This document shows, in pieces, positions 15,004 to 23,107 of a DNA stretch of 60,585 nt. Within the stretch, counting starts at the first letter, position 1, and every line of letters begins with the position of its first letter. The stretch comes from DATLAN01 sp035527455 (GTDB taxonomy: Bacteria > Planctomycetota > Planctomycetia > Pirellulales > Thermoguttaceae). Under the pieces are notes generated by a model. That model was not told where the DNA came from and searched no databases. It was given only the letters and a program-made list of their open reading frames with translations. Where the stretch lies: contig DATLAN010000547.1 of NCBI GenBank assembly GCA_035527455.1, positions 1 to 60,585 of the forward strand, written 5' to 3'. The position numbers and the translations under genes are program-made.

Positions 15004-17940
15004 TCAGAGTTTGGGCGGGGGTGAAGGCCGAGGACCTCCTCCGCCGCCGCTGGGACGAGGGCCGCCACCGCCGCTGCCGGCAGGGCGTGGGGGTGGAGGC
15101 GTGCGGTATTCGGGCACGACTTCCACGGCCGGATAGAGTGCCAAGCCCCAACTCTCGTCCACGCCGATTCCTACGCCTACTCCCGTTCCGGCCCCGCCAC
15201 CGCCACCGCCGCCAACGCCGACACCCACGCCGGTTCCCGTCCCGACCCCTTCGCCAACCCCGACTCCCGTTCCGACCCCAACTCCGGGCGCTGCGGCCGA
15301 GGCCAGGTGGTTCGTGACGTCACCGCCCTCGGTCCAGTCTTCGATCTCATAGGACGCCGGGTCCATGTCGGCCAAGGCACTCGCCCCGGGGAAACCGAAG
15401 TCCCGCTTCAGTTCCCATTCGGCCCGGGCGGCCCAAGGCGTACCCGGATGGTTCTTGATCACGTGCAAATAGAGCCTTCGTGAACGCTCGATCATCTCCA
15501 TCGCCAGATCGTCCATGGGCACTTCCTGGCTCTGGCGGACTTTCCAAGCCACCAGGCGCTTGTTGCCCGGCAGGGTGGTGGGCGTCTGGTCGAGCTTCTC
15601 CAGCGCCGATTCCAACGCGGAACGATACAGGTGCGTCCGGGCGCCGTACGATTCGAGCTGGGCGCGGACCAGGTCGTAGTTCGCCTTCCATCGCCGCGAC
15701 GGTTCCTCTTCGCGAGCCGGCCGCTGCTTTTCCAGGGCTTCGATCCCGCGCTGGACGCCCGTGAAGTAGTGGTTCGCGTTCATGCTCGCCTCGCGAACCT
15801 GGCGCTGGAACTCCTCGAAGTCGGAGGAGAAGCTCATGCGGACGTTCATCCACTTGGCCACATCCTTCCGAGTGGGATCGAGATCGTAAACGATCTTCAT
15901 GACCAGCGTCCGCAACAGGCTCCGATCGCGGTCCAGAACGATCTCCGAACACGAACGCAAATCGGGCTGGTACGGCTGCATGGCCTCCAGAGCGTATCGA
16001 CGCTTCTCGCCGCGGACCAGATCCGACTCGATACTGGGCAGCATGAAGAAGATCCCGCCGGTCCGCCACGCCAGACGCGACTGACCGTACGGGCCGAAAC
16101 CGCTGGGATGGGCGTCGGTGCGCTGCTCGAACCCCTCGGTCTGCAACTGCTCGGGAAACGCCGTCTCCGGCCCGCGGTCCACCGGCAGCCAGTGCTCGCG
16201 GCCCGTCTCCGGATGGACCCAGCGGACGTGGGCCACCGGATAGCCGAACACGGCCTCGCGTCCCAGCACGAAGACCTTGCAGCGGGCGGCCAACGCCTGG
16301 CCGATCGTCGGCTCCAGGTACATGTCGTTCTCTTCCCGGTTGCCCGACTCGTCGCTCACCAGGATCAGCGCCATCTGCCGGTCGTGCAGTTGCGAGTACT
16401 TGCGGTGCAGGAAGATCGATCGGGCCACGGCGCGGCACATCATCTCCTCGCCCGACGAGTCGACCGGCACCGCGTCGATCGCGGCCCGGATTTCTGCGGG
16501 CTCGGCCGTCGGAATGGGAGTGTGTACCATGAAGTCGCTGCCGAAGCTGGTCACGGCGGTGGTCAAGGCGTCGCTCTTGGTCGCCCCGGCCATCTCCAGT
16601 TCGGCGTAGACCCGCTCGATGCGGTCGCGGATCTCCTGCTGGTCGTCCTTCATGCTCTCCGATTGATCGAAGCACCAGATCACCAGCACGTTGCGCTTGG
16701 CCAGCATCCGCAGGATCTCCTGGGTGATGCGGTCCAGGGCCTGCTGGTAATCGTCGACCACGACCCGGCCCACGCCGACCGTTTTCTCGGGCAAGACCGT
16801 CAGCAGGCCGCCGTTGCGGGCGGCGTGATCAATCGCCCAGTCCGCCGTCGGCTCCGGGCCCAGGTAGTCATCGCTGAGCAGGTCCGTATCCGGGTTCTTC
16901 AGGCTGAAGTCCGACGTCAGCAGGCCCTCCCCGCCGGGGAGCGGAGTGGTCATATCGGCAAACGTCAACTCCGTGCTCGGCAGCACCGACTCGTCCAGCA
17001 GAACGGTCTCGAACGGCCGCTCCTCTTCCAGCCGCATCTCCTCCGGCTCGACGGAAACCAACAGCGGCGTGACGATCGCCTCTCGGATCTGGGGCACGGC
17101 CCACGCCGCGAGAAGGATCATGCCGGCCAGGTGAATCAGCATCGAGTAAAGGCCCGCACTGATGCTCTGGTAGAAACTCGCCAAGCGCGAGGGCTCTTCG
17201 AGGGCGGCGCCTTCGTCGACCAGCGGCAGGTCGCCCGATGGCTCGGCGGCCGGAATTCCCGGCGGCGGCGCCACCGCGGTTTCGACAGGCACCGGCGGTC
17301 CGCTCCCCGCACCGAAATTCGGAGGCAGAGCGGCGGGCGATCCCATCGGGGCCCAAGGGTGTTTGTAGCCATCTTGCTCCGCAAGATGAAGCTCGGGCAG
17401 AGCGGCGGGTGAACTCGCCGGGGCCCAAGGCGGTGGCGGGGCGGGAATCCGACTCGCCGGAACACTCGGAGTCGAGACCCCCGGCCCCGGAAAACCGGCC
17501 GACGACACGCCTCGGCTCGGCGGCGAAGCAAACATCCCGCCGGCTAGGAAACCGGCCGGAATACCCCCGGGGGGAACGCCCGTGGTCGGAAAGTCTCTAC
17601 CGGGAATCCCCGGCGGTGGCGGCGAGGCGACTTCGCCCGGCACCGGCGGGGACGAAAGCACCTGGCCGAACTGCTGAGCACTACCGTCGGTTTGCCGGGT
17701 GGCACTTTGGCCCAACGCCCCGCGAACTCGATCCATCGCCCCGCGAACTCGATCCATCGCCCGACGACTCACGTCGAACGCCGAAAGCCGACCCCGCAGT
17801 GCGGCTTCCTGCTCGCACAGGCCGAAGTGGATCGCCCGGGCCGTCGGGTCGGCGGCCAAAAGCCGCTGGAGTTCATCCAAACCGGGTCCGTCCAAGACCC
17901 CGTCGAGCAGATCGAGCGTAAGCTGTTCCACGCGATTCAT
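15004..17940 (-). CDS. Membrane vWA protein with anti-sigma-like N-terminus, partner of the ECF sigma factor
   Basis: A 978-residue protein whose ATG overlaps the sigma-factor stop (ATGA), implying coupled translation. Residues 1-60 (LTLDLLDGVLDGPGLDELQRLLAADPTARA) match the short sigma-binding head seen in planctomycete FecR/anti-sigma proteins. A Pro/Gly-rich linker (about 90-250) leads to one membrane helix (about 262-282). The outer part has a von Willebrand A domain near residues 410-580 with the MIDAS start D-Q-S-E-S (about 423), then a helical region, and ends in a long Gly/Val/Thr-rich low-complexity tail followed by Pro/Gly/Arg. The likely role is to hold the sigma factor at the membrane until the outer vWA part senses a signal. 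The linker contains a translated REP arm (17365-17388). Binding to sigma is inferred from position and the N-terminal pattern. Confidence 0.7.
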   Translation of the reverse strand: MNRVEQLTLDLLDGVLDGPGLDELQRLLAADPTARAIHFGLCEQEAALRGRLSAFDVSRRAMDRVRGAMDRVRGALGQSATRQTDGSAQQFGQVLSSPPVPGEVASPPPPGIPGRDFPTTGVPPGGIPAGFLAGGMFASPPSRGVSSAGFPGPGVSTPSVPASRIPAPPPPWAPASSPAALPELHLAEQDGYKHPWAPMGSPAALPPNFGAGSGPPVPVETAVAPPPGIPAAEPSGDLPLVDEGAALEEPSRLASFYQSISAGLYSMLIHLAGMILLAAWAVPQIREAIVTPLLVSVEPEEMRLEEERPFETVLLDESVLPSTELTFADMTTPLPGGEGLLTSDFSLKNPDTDLLSDDYLGPEPTADWAIDHAARNGGLLTVLPEKTVGVGRVVVDDYQQALDRITQEILRMLAKRNVLVIWCFDQSESMKDDQQEIRDRIERVYAELEMAGATKSDALTTAVTSFGSDFMVHTPIPTAEPAEIRAAIDAVPVDSSGEEMMCRAVARSIFLHRKYSQLHDRQMALILVSDESGNREENDMYLEPTIGQALAARCKVFVLGREAVFGYPVAHVRWVHPETGREHWLPVDRGPETAFPEQLQTEGFEQRTDAHPSGFGPYGQSRLAWRTGGIFFMLPSIESDLVRGEKRRYALEAMQPYQPDLRSCSEIVLDRDRSLLRTLVMKIVYDLDPTRKDVAKWMNVRMSFSSDFEEFQRQVREASMNANHYFTGVQRGIEALEKQRPAREEEPSRRWKANYDLVRAQLESYGARTHLYRSALESALEKLDQTPTTLPGNKRLVAWKVRQSQEVPMDDLAMEMIERSRRLYLHVIKNHPGTPWAARAEWELKRDFGFPGASALADMDPASYEIEDWTEGGDVTNHLASAAAPGVGVGTGVGVGEGVGTGTGVGVGVGGGGGGGAGTGVGVGIGVDESWGLALYPAVEVVPEYRTPPPPRPAGSGGGGPRPSGGGGGPRPSPPPKL
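17365..17388. repeat. GTAG-headed REP hairpin (family D) inside the vWA coding sequence
   Basis: GTAG, one C, then CATCTTGC-TCC-GCAAGATG. It is the same element as at 32456-32509, with two paired changes that keep the stem. It is translated in frame as HLAEQDGYK and sits in a 72-bp-period duplication whose flanking copies both encode PWAPxxSPAALP. Confidence 0.7.
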
Positions 17941-18518
17941 GGCTGATTCATCTCCCTCTGCGTACACTCGCGGAGGCTGGCCCGCGCGTGACACAACAGA
18001 TTACGGATCGCGCCGTTGGACGTTCCGAAAGTCGTCGCGATGGCTTCGATCGTCTCCCCCTGATCGTATCGCAAACGGATCGCGGTGGCCTGCCGGTCGG
18101 GCAGGCGATCCACGCATCTTCGCAAGGACTCTGCGAGCGTCTCCTCGTGCAAAGCGGCCCCGCCGTCGTCGGCCAAGCGGGTGCCGAACATCTCGCCGTA
18201 GGTTCGCAGCCGGCGGTCGTAACGCGCCTTCTTCCGCAACTCTTCGCGGACGGCGTTGCGGGCGATCGTGCGAATCCACGGCCGGAAGTCGCTCTGCGTC
18301 TGAAACCGCGCCAGGGCGAAGTACGCACTGACAAAGACTTCCTGAACCAGATCTTCGGCGGGACCCCGGTCGTACAACAAGCCACTGACAACCTGCAGCA
18401 CGTCCTGCTGGTAGCGCCGAATGATCTCTTCGTAGAACTCGGTGTGTCCACGCAGGATACGTGAAATCAACTCGTCGACGGAGAGAAGGGCGCTGCTCTC
18501 GGCGTCTGGGGTCCTCAT
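17937..18518 (-). CDS. ECF-type RNA polymerase sigma factor
   Basis: A 193-residue sigma-70-like factor. Region 2 (about 30-105) has FYEEIIRRYQQDVLQVVSG, AEDLVQEVFVSAYFAL for -10 recognition and RPWIRTIARNAVREELRKK; region 4 (about 135-185) has LPDRQATAIRLRYDQGETIEAIATTFGTSNGAIRNLLCHARASL, split here by no gaps. There is no region 3, as in ECF factors. The ATG at 18518 fits the family start, though no strong SD is visible; the longer in-frame extension is merely the translation of the REP pair at 18601-18676. The stop overlaps the start of the vWA anti-sigma-like gene. The target regulon is unknown. Confidence 0.88.
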   Translation of the reverse strand: MRTPDAESSALLSVDELISRILRGHTEFYEEIIRRYQQDVLQVVSGLLYDRGPAEDLVQEVFVSAYFALARFQTQSDFRPWIRTIARNAVREELRKKARYDRRLRTYGEMFGTRLADDGGAALHEETLAESLRRCVDRLPDRQATAIRLRYDQGETIEAIATTFGTSNGAIRNLLCHARASLRECTQREMNQP

Positions 18519-18600
18519 AGTACAGGTATGCCGCGGCCCGGGAAATGTCACCCCAAGAATAGCACGAAAGGGTTTCTTGACTTCGTTGCGGTCAACTCCG

Positions 18601-18676
18601 GGGTGGCACGCCCTGAGGAACGAAGGGCGTGTTTTCCCGGCATACCACGCCCTTCGTTCCTCAGGGCGTGCCACCC
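18601..18676. repeat. REP-like inverted pair, family E
   Basis: Two perfect 31-bp arms (18601-18631, 18646-18676) with a 14-base spacer starting TTTT. Each arm folds on itself: CACGCCCT and AGGGCGTG around GAGGAACGA. A second copy with the same geometry is at 52215-52292. It lies between the IscA-like stop and the sigma start. Confidence 0.8.
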
Positions 18677-18725
18677 ACCGTGACGTTCCAGGCCTAACGC
18701 CAAAGCGCCGAAAAATCGTTTGGTG

Positions 18726-19058
18726 CTAGTAGCCCCCACATCCGGGGCAGCCACCACCGCGGGGGACGCTGGGGTTGTCGATCGAGAAACCGCGGCCCGT
18801 CGGACCGTCCTGAAAGTCGATCTTCGTGCCGTCCAGGTGCAACGCCATTTTCTTGCGGGCGACCAGGGACACGCCGTGGTGTTCGAACTTCGCGTCGAGC
18901 TTCGAGTCGAAGTCCGTCTGGAAACCCAGCGTGTATTGCAGTCCGGCACATCCACCCCCGGCGACGCTCATCCGCAAGAAGGCCCCTTCTTCGACGTTCT
19001 GTTCTTGCATGTACCGCTTCACCTCGGCTGCGGCGGATTCGGTGATCGTGATGGCCAT
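18726..19058 (-). CDS. IscA/ErpA-type iron-sulfur cluster carrier
   Basis: A 110-residue A-type carrier that receives Fe-S clusters and passes them to apoproteins. Cys37 lies in VAGGGCAGLQY, and the C-terminal pair is Cys104-Pro-Gly-Cys107 in GGGCPGCGGY. The family normally has CxC (often CGC) at the end; here the pair is CxxC, an odd spacing that may alter cluster binding. AGGAG lies upstream of the ATG at 19058. The cysteine desulfurase gene ends 83 bases upstream on the same strand, which fits a sulfur-donor/carrier unit; no IscU or IscR is nearby. Confidence 0.85.
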   Translation of the reverse strand: MAITITESAAAEVKRYMQEQNVEEGAFLRMSVAGGGCAGLQYTLGFQTDFDSKLDAKFEHHGVSLVARKKMALHLDGTKIDFQDGPTGRGFSIDNPSVPRGGGCPGCGGY

Positions 19059-19141
19059 CGGTTCAATAATCTCCTGTAGAATGTCTGATCCAGGATCCAA
19101 CTCCTATAATACTAGCAAATACGAAGCGGAAATCCAAGGAG

Positions 19142-20338
19142 CTACTTCAAGAAGCCGCTCAGCCGGCGCAGACGCGCGACCGTTTCGGCGATCACCTCGA
19201 CGGCGAATTCCACCTCCTCGGGCGTGTTGAACCGGCCCAGGCCGAATCGGACACCTCCGCGGGTCGAGTCTTCCCCGATGCCCAGGCTCCGCAGCACGTG
19301 GCTCGGTTCCGGACTGGCCGACGAGCAGGCGCTGCCGGAGCTCAAGGCCAAATCCTTCATGCTCATCAACAGGGCCTCGCCGTCGATATTCGCGAAACTC
19401 GCGTTCAGATTGCCGGCCAGCCGCAACTCGGGCAGTTCCAGCGCGGGGCCATTGAGGGTCACGCCCGATACGGCGGCCGAAAGCCCCGCATAAAGTCGAT
19501 CTCGCAGGCCGCGAAGCCGCTCTTGCTCGGCGACCATCTCCTCCAAGACCAGTTCCATGGCTCGGGCAAATCCGACGATCCCCGGCACGTTGAGCGTCCC
19601 GCTGCGCAGCCCGCCCTCTTGGCCGCCGCCCTCGATGATCGGCTCCAGACGCACGTGAGGGGCGCGGCGCCGCACGTACAAGGCCCCGATTCCCTTCGGC
19701 CCGTAGATCTTGTGGGCGGAGAAGCTCATCAGGTCGACCTCGAGCCGCTGCACGTCGATCGCAGTGCGGCCGACGGCCTGCGTCGCGTCGGTGTGCAGCA
19801 GAACGCCTCGCTCCTTGCACAACGGCCCGAGTTCTTCCAGCGGCTGAATCACGCCGATTTCGTTGTTGGCCAACATCACCGAGACGAGGATCGTTTCGTC
19901 GCGAATCGCATCGGCCACTTGCCGCGCGAGGATTCGGCCGGCCCGCTCGTCCGGAGCCCGGATCACCGGCAGCAGCGTGACTTCGAAGCCGCGATGCCGG
20001 AGCCTTTCCAGCGGATCGAGCACGGAGCGATGTTCGGCCACGACGCTGACAAGATGGTTGCCCTTGTCCCGATATTTCTCGGCCGCGCCGCGAATGGCCA
20101 GGTTGTTGCTCTCGGTGGCCCCGCTGGTGAAGACGATTTCCTTGTCCCGGGCGCCCACGGCGGCGGCGATCGTCTTCCTGGCCGCATCGACCGCGTCCTT
20201 GGCGGCCCAGCCGAACGGGTGGCCCGCGCTGCCGGCGTTTCCGAACTTCTCGCCGAAGTACGGCAGCATCGCCTCGACCACCCGCGGATCGACCCGGGTG
20301 GTCGCGTGGTTGTCCATGTAGACGGGTTTTTGGATCAT
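19142..20338 (-). CDS. iscS: Cysteine desulfurase (IscS/NifS)
   Basis: A 398-residue PLP enzyme that takes sulfur from cysteine as an enzyme-bound persulfide for Fe-S clusters and thio-modifications. The N-terminus YMDNHATTRVDPRVVEAM, the PLP lysine Lys210 in SFSAHKIYGPKG, and the catalytic loop Cys338 in SSGSACSSASPEPSHVL with the C-terminal RFGLGRFNT segment are all present. The long loop after the Cys is class I (IscS/NifS) in type. The ATG at 20338 overlaps the stop of the Nudix gene (ATGA), so the two are translationally coupled, and the IscA-like carrier follows. It could equally be called nifS; the paralogue type cannot be settled here. Confidence 0.9.
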   Translation of the reverse strand: MIQKPVYMDNHATTRVDPRVVEAMLPYFGEKFGNAGSAGHPFGWAAKDAVDAARKTIAAAVGARDKEIVFTSGATESNNLAIRGAAEKYRDKGNHLVSVVAEHRSVLDPLERLRHRGFEVTLLPVIRAPDERAGRILARQVADAIRDETILVSVMLANNEIGVIQPLEELGPLCKERGVLLHTDATQAVGRTAIDVQRLEVDLMSFSAHKIYGPKGIGALYVRRRAPHVRLEPIIEGGGQEGGLRSGTLNVPGIVGFARAMELVLEEMVAEQERLRGLRDRLYAGLSAAVSGVTLNGPALELPELRLAGNLNASFANIDGEALLMSMKDLALSSGSACSSASPEPSHVLRSLGIGEDSTRGGVRFGLGRFNTPEEVEFAVEVIAETVARLRRLSGFLK

Positions 20339-20961
20339 GACTCTTCGAACAATGCCCGCACGCAGATCTCCGACCAGGTCTCGAAGCCCGTCATGTCGGC
20401 CAGGATCTCGTCGACGGGCCGGAAGCCGCTCTGGATGATCTCGGGTTCGTTGGGCCGCACGTCGGGCCGCTCGACGTCGAAGATGTAGACCACGCCCAAG
20501 TGAACGCTGCCCACTTCGGTCCGGTCGTCGTTGATCAGGCCCACGCAACGGGCGGTGTACGGCGTGTCGATCTGCACTTCTTCTTCAAGCTCGCGGCGCA
20601 TCCCTTCTTCATACGGCGTGCCGTCGTTGTCGCCGTCCGCATCGACGGCCGAGATATGCCCGCCGATGCCGACGCTGTGCTTGCGGTGCAGCCGGCCTTC
20701 GCCCATGCCGGAACCCCGGGTGTATTGAAACACGGTTTCGCGTCCGTGGGCGTCGGTATGGCGGAAGATCACGTAGGGGATCAATTGTTTGAAACCCGGA
20801 TCGCCTTCGACCTCTCCGCGCGGCCGGTACTGCGTGTGTTGCGGGCTGAGCAACTCTTCGAGGTAACGATCCACTTCGCCGGTGAACCCCTGAAAGTACC
20901 CCAGCCGGCGGAACAACTCGGTGGGCACGACCATCACGCGTTCGGTCTTGACGTCGGACAC
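20335..20961 (-). CDS. Nudix hydrolase
   Basis: A 208-residue protein with a Nudix fold. The Nudix box lies near residues 110-135: GDNDGTPYEEGMRRELEEEVQI, matching G-x5-E-x7-R-E-x-x-E-E except for the Gly usually found two residues after the last Glu. An extended N-terminal half (about 1-75) with VMVVPTELFRRLGYFQGF recalls phosphoesterase-associated Nudix proteins of planctomycetes. Substrate unknown. The start is GTG at 20961 with GAAAGGAA seven bases upstream; ATG at 20934 is a weaker alternative. It is the first gene of the operon with iscS and the IscA-like gene, with a promoter candidate at 21020-21048. Confidence 0.75.
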   Translation of the reverse strand: MSDVKTERVMVVPTELFRRLGYFQGFTGEVDRYLEELLSPQHTQYRPRGEVEGDPGFKQLIPYVIFRHTDAHGRETVFQYTRGSGMGEGRLHRKHSVGIGGHISAVDADGDNDGTPYEEGMRRELEEEVQIDTPYTARCVGLINDDRTEVGSVHLGVVYIFDVERPDVRPNEPEIIQSGFRPVDEILADMTGFETWSEICVRALFEES

Positions 20962-21019
20962 GAAAGATTCCTTTCGATTGGGTGCGAATCACGGGGGCGC
21001 GAACTTCGTCTGCAACCCA

Positions 21020-21048
21020 AGTATACGGATTGCCCGATTCGTTGACGA
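21020..21048 (-). promoter_or_regulatory. Promoter candidate for the Nudix-iscS-IscA operon
   Basis: Minus strand TCGTCA (21043-21048), 17 bases, TATACT (21020-21025), leaving a leader of about 50 nt and lying entirely between queA and the Nudix start. Confidence 0.5.
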
Positions 21049-21053
21049 GGCAT

Positions 21054-22103
21054 CTACAGAATCAACATCGCGTCGCCGTAGCTGTAGAAGCGGTACTCTT
21101 CGCGGATCGCTTCCTCGTACGCCCGCTTGATCAGCTCTTCGCCGCCGAAGGTCCGCACCAGCACCAACAGCGTCGTGCGGGGAAGATGGAAATTCGTCAG
21201 CAGGGCGTCGATCGCATGGAACCGGTACGGCGGCCGGATGAACAGGTCGGTGCGGCCGGTAAAGGGTTCGAGCGTTCCCGAGGAGGCGGAGGTCTCCAGC
21301 AGACGGACCGACGTGGTGCCCACCGCGATCGCACGGCCGCCTCGACTCCGGCATTCGAGGATTTTGTCCACATTCTCCCGGTCGATCGATCCCCATTCGG
21401 AGTGCATCTCGTGTTCGGCCAGCGACTCGGTGGTGATGGGGCGGAAGGTGTCCGGCCCGACGTGCAGGGTCAGCCGGCAGATCGTCGTCCCGCGGTTTTC
21501 GAGTTTTCTCAAGAGCGACCTGGTGAAGTGCAGGCCGGCGGTGGGGGCAGCAATCGCGCCGGGCTTCTCGGCGTAGACCGTCTGGTAGTGCCGGCGATCC
21601 GCCTCGACCATCTCCCCCTTGCGGATGTACGGCGGCAGAGGGACCCGACCGACGCGCTGAAGTAAAGCCAGGGTCTCCTCGTGCGATTCGGGACGCGCGA
21701 TCCAGGTCCCGTCGGGCTGCTTGGCGGCCAATCGCAGGCGGATGTCTTCCTTCCCGACCGCGCCTATCAGGGTGATCGTCTCGTCCTCGGCCAGCTTTCC
21801 CCGTGTCTTGCACATCAGCCGCCATAATCCTGCGGCATCGGCCTCCAAGAACAGCCCCTCCCAGTGACCTCCGGTTCGGGTGCGACGGCCGACCAGCCGC
21901 GCCGGAACGACGCGGGTGTCGTTGACCACCAGGCAATCCTTCGGGCCAAGCAACTCGGGAAGATCGCGTATGTGCTTGTGCGTCAATGAATTGCGCGATC
22001 GATCGACGACCAGCAGCCTCGCGTCGACCCGACGGGCTGCGGGCGACTGTGCGATCAGCCGCCGCGGCAGTTCGTAGTCGTATTGGTCGAGTTCACCCAT
22101 CAT
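21054..22103 (-). CDS. queA: S-adenosylmethionine:tRNA ribosyltransferase-isomerase
   Basis: A 349-residue QueA, which transfers and isomerises the ribose of SAM onto 7-aminomethyl-7-deazaguanine in tRNA to give epoxyqueuosine. Family marks in order: YELPxxLIAQSPAxxRxxARLLVVDR, LxxLLxPxDxLVVNDTRVVPARL, the RVGxVPLPPYI segment, YQTVYAEKPGAIAAPTAGLHFT, and HVGPDTFRPI with the end motif TNFHLPRTTLLVLVRTFGG. Length is typical. Two ATG codons in tandem (22103 and 22100) give the start; the SD is weak. No other queuosine gene is adjacent. It is divergent from mraZ. Confidence 0.96.
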   Translation of the reverse strand: MMGELDQYDYELPRRLIAQSPAARRVDARLLVVDRSRNSLTHKHIRDLPELLGPKDCLVVNDTRVVPARLVGRRTRTGGHWEGLFLEADAAGLWRLMCKTRGKLAEDETITLIGAVGKEDIRLRLAAKQPDGTWIARPESHEETLALLQRVGRVPLPPYIRKGEMVEADRRHYQTVYAEKPGAIAAPTAGLHFTRSLLRKLENRGTTICRLTLHVGPDTFRPITTESLAEHEMHSEWGSIDRENVDKILECRSRGGRAIAVGTTSVRLLETSASSGTLEPFTGRTDLFIRPPYRFHAIDALLTNFHLPRTTLLVLVRTFGGEELIKRAYEEAIREEYRFYSYGDAMLIL

Positions 22104-22190
22104 CGTTTCATTCCCGGGACCGGCAAGCTGAACTTTACCTCCAGGCTGGAAATGAGTATAAGTCCCCGATTCTTCATCCGTCAGGGGGAC

Positions 22191-22209
22191 AGCCGCTCGC
22201 GGCTTCGCA
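22191..22209. repeat. Solitary arm of REP-like family C
   Basis: AGCCGCTCGCGGCTTCGCA matches the arms at 48539-48559 and 48603-48624 except for one loop base. It lies in the spacer between queA and mraZ. Confidence 0.5.
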
Positions 22210-22396
22210 CCGGCAACCAGATCCCCTCACCCACGCCCGACCGAGGCCCCGAAAGCCCTGGGCGCGGGGCAAATGCGAAATCGCGAAAAAACTTTTCCAA
22301 GACTTGCGTCTCGGCCGATTGGTGGAAGTCGCGACCGGTTCAAGACCTAGGAAAACGCTCGTGGTCGAAGTGGCATTTTTGCGCCGAAAAACCGGC

Positions 22397-22424
22397 TTGA
22401 CGCAATTCGCGAAGTGGCTATCTT
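22397..22424 (+). promoter_or_regulatory. mraZ promoter
   Basis: TTGACG (22397-22402), 16 bases, TATCTT (22419-22424). Transcription would start near 22431, inside the MraZ operator. Confidence 0.55.
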
Positions 22425-22459
22425 TGGGGCCTGGTGGGTCCTTGTGGGGAAGAGTGGTA
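22425..22459 (+). promoter_or_regulatory. MraZ operator: four boxes at 10-bp spacing
   Basis: TGGGG (22425), TGGGT (22435), TGGGG (22445) and TGGTA (22455), each separated by exactly five bases. MraZ is known to bind TGGGN repeats spaced by five bases before its own gene. The array begins directly after the -10 box and ends four bases before the ATG, so binding should block initiation. The fourth box is degenerate. Confidence 0.8.
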
Positions 22460-22463
22460 GACC

Positions 22464-22916
22464 ATGCTCCTGACGGGAACGTTCAGCCGATCGGTCGACG
22501 AGAAGCTGCGAGTGGCGATTCCCAAACCCGTGCGAATCGCCCTGGAATGCCCCGAGGGAGGGGGTTTGGTTTTAGCCCCGGGAACGGATGCGTCGTTGGC
22601 ACTGTACACGGAGGAAGCATTCGGGCGATTGGCCGAGCGGTTGGCGGGTGTCTCGCCGACGAAGCAGGACGTGCGGACGTTCGTTCGCCTTTTCTTCGCG
22701 CAGGCCCAGCGCGTGGAACTGGACGGTCAAGGTCGAGTGCGAATCCCCCAGGAGTTGGCCGAACTGGGCCGGTTGGAAAAGGAAGTCGTGCTCTTGGGCG
22801 TCCGGGACCACGTGGAGATTTGGGCGGCGAAGCGTTGGAGAGCGTACTTGGCCGAGAAACAGCCCCATTACGACGAAATCGCCGAGGCTGCGTTTCGTGG
22901 CCCCGAGGTTATTTGA
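22464..22916 (+). CDS. mraZ: MraZ transcriptional regulator of the division/cell wall cluster
   Basis: A 150-residue protein with two SpoVT/AbrB-like halves: residues 1-65 (MLLTGTFSRSVDEKLRVAIPKPVR) and 75-140 (AQRVELDGQGRVRIPQELAELGRLEKEVVLLGVRDHVEIW). Each half carries the D-x-K/Q-x-R-V-x-I-P signature. MraZ forms a ring that binds its own operator, here plainly visible upstream. It is followed after a 444-base gap by rsmH, the usual order, but the rest of the classical cluster (ftsL, ftsI, mur genes, ftsZ) is absent, as in many planctomycetes, which divide without FtsZ. Confidence 0.95.
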   Translation: MLLTGTFSRSVDEKLRVAIPKPVRIALECPEGGGLVLAPGTDASLALYTEEAFGRLAERLAGVSPTKQDVRTFVRLFFAQAQRVELDGQGRVRIPQELAELGRLEKEVVLLGVRDHVEIWAAKRWRAYLAEKQPHYDEIAEAAFRGPEVI

Positions 22917-23027
22917 TCTCTCCGCCGTCGCGGCAACCCTTGGCCGGCCGCGCGCGGAGAGAGCGACATTCGAAAGCCGTTATCGCGAAGGAGAAACGAA
23001 CCAGATCCGTCCGTCGGTTTGGGTACG

Positions 23028-23107
23028 CGTGAGAACAGCGACGCCGGTTCGCGGCCACCGGCCGGCGTGGTTGCTTCGCCCATGCCAAGGCGAGGTTCGT
23101 TCTCACG
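23028..23107 (+). ncRNA. Candidate structured RNA element (three-way junction shape)
   Basis: A perfect 9-bp closing stem (CGTGAGAAC at 23028-23036 with 23099-23107) encloses two hairpins: ACGCCGG/CCGGCGT (23041-23047, 23062-23068) and CTTCGCC/GGCGAGG with one G-U (23074-23080, 23089-23095). No known family was recognised; it could be an mRNA leader structure for rsmH or another palindromic element. Confidence 0.3.

Noticed and set aside
18519..18674. N-terminal extension of the sigma factor reading RPSFLRACHP
   Set aside because: This peptide is the translation of the family E repeat; the same words appear upstream of the repeat protein at 52195. Both extensions are artefacts of the REP pairs.
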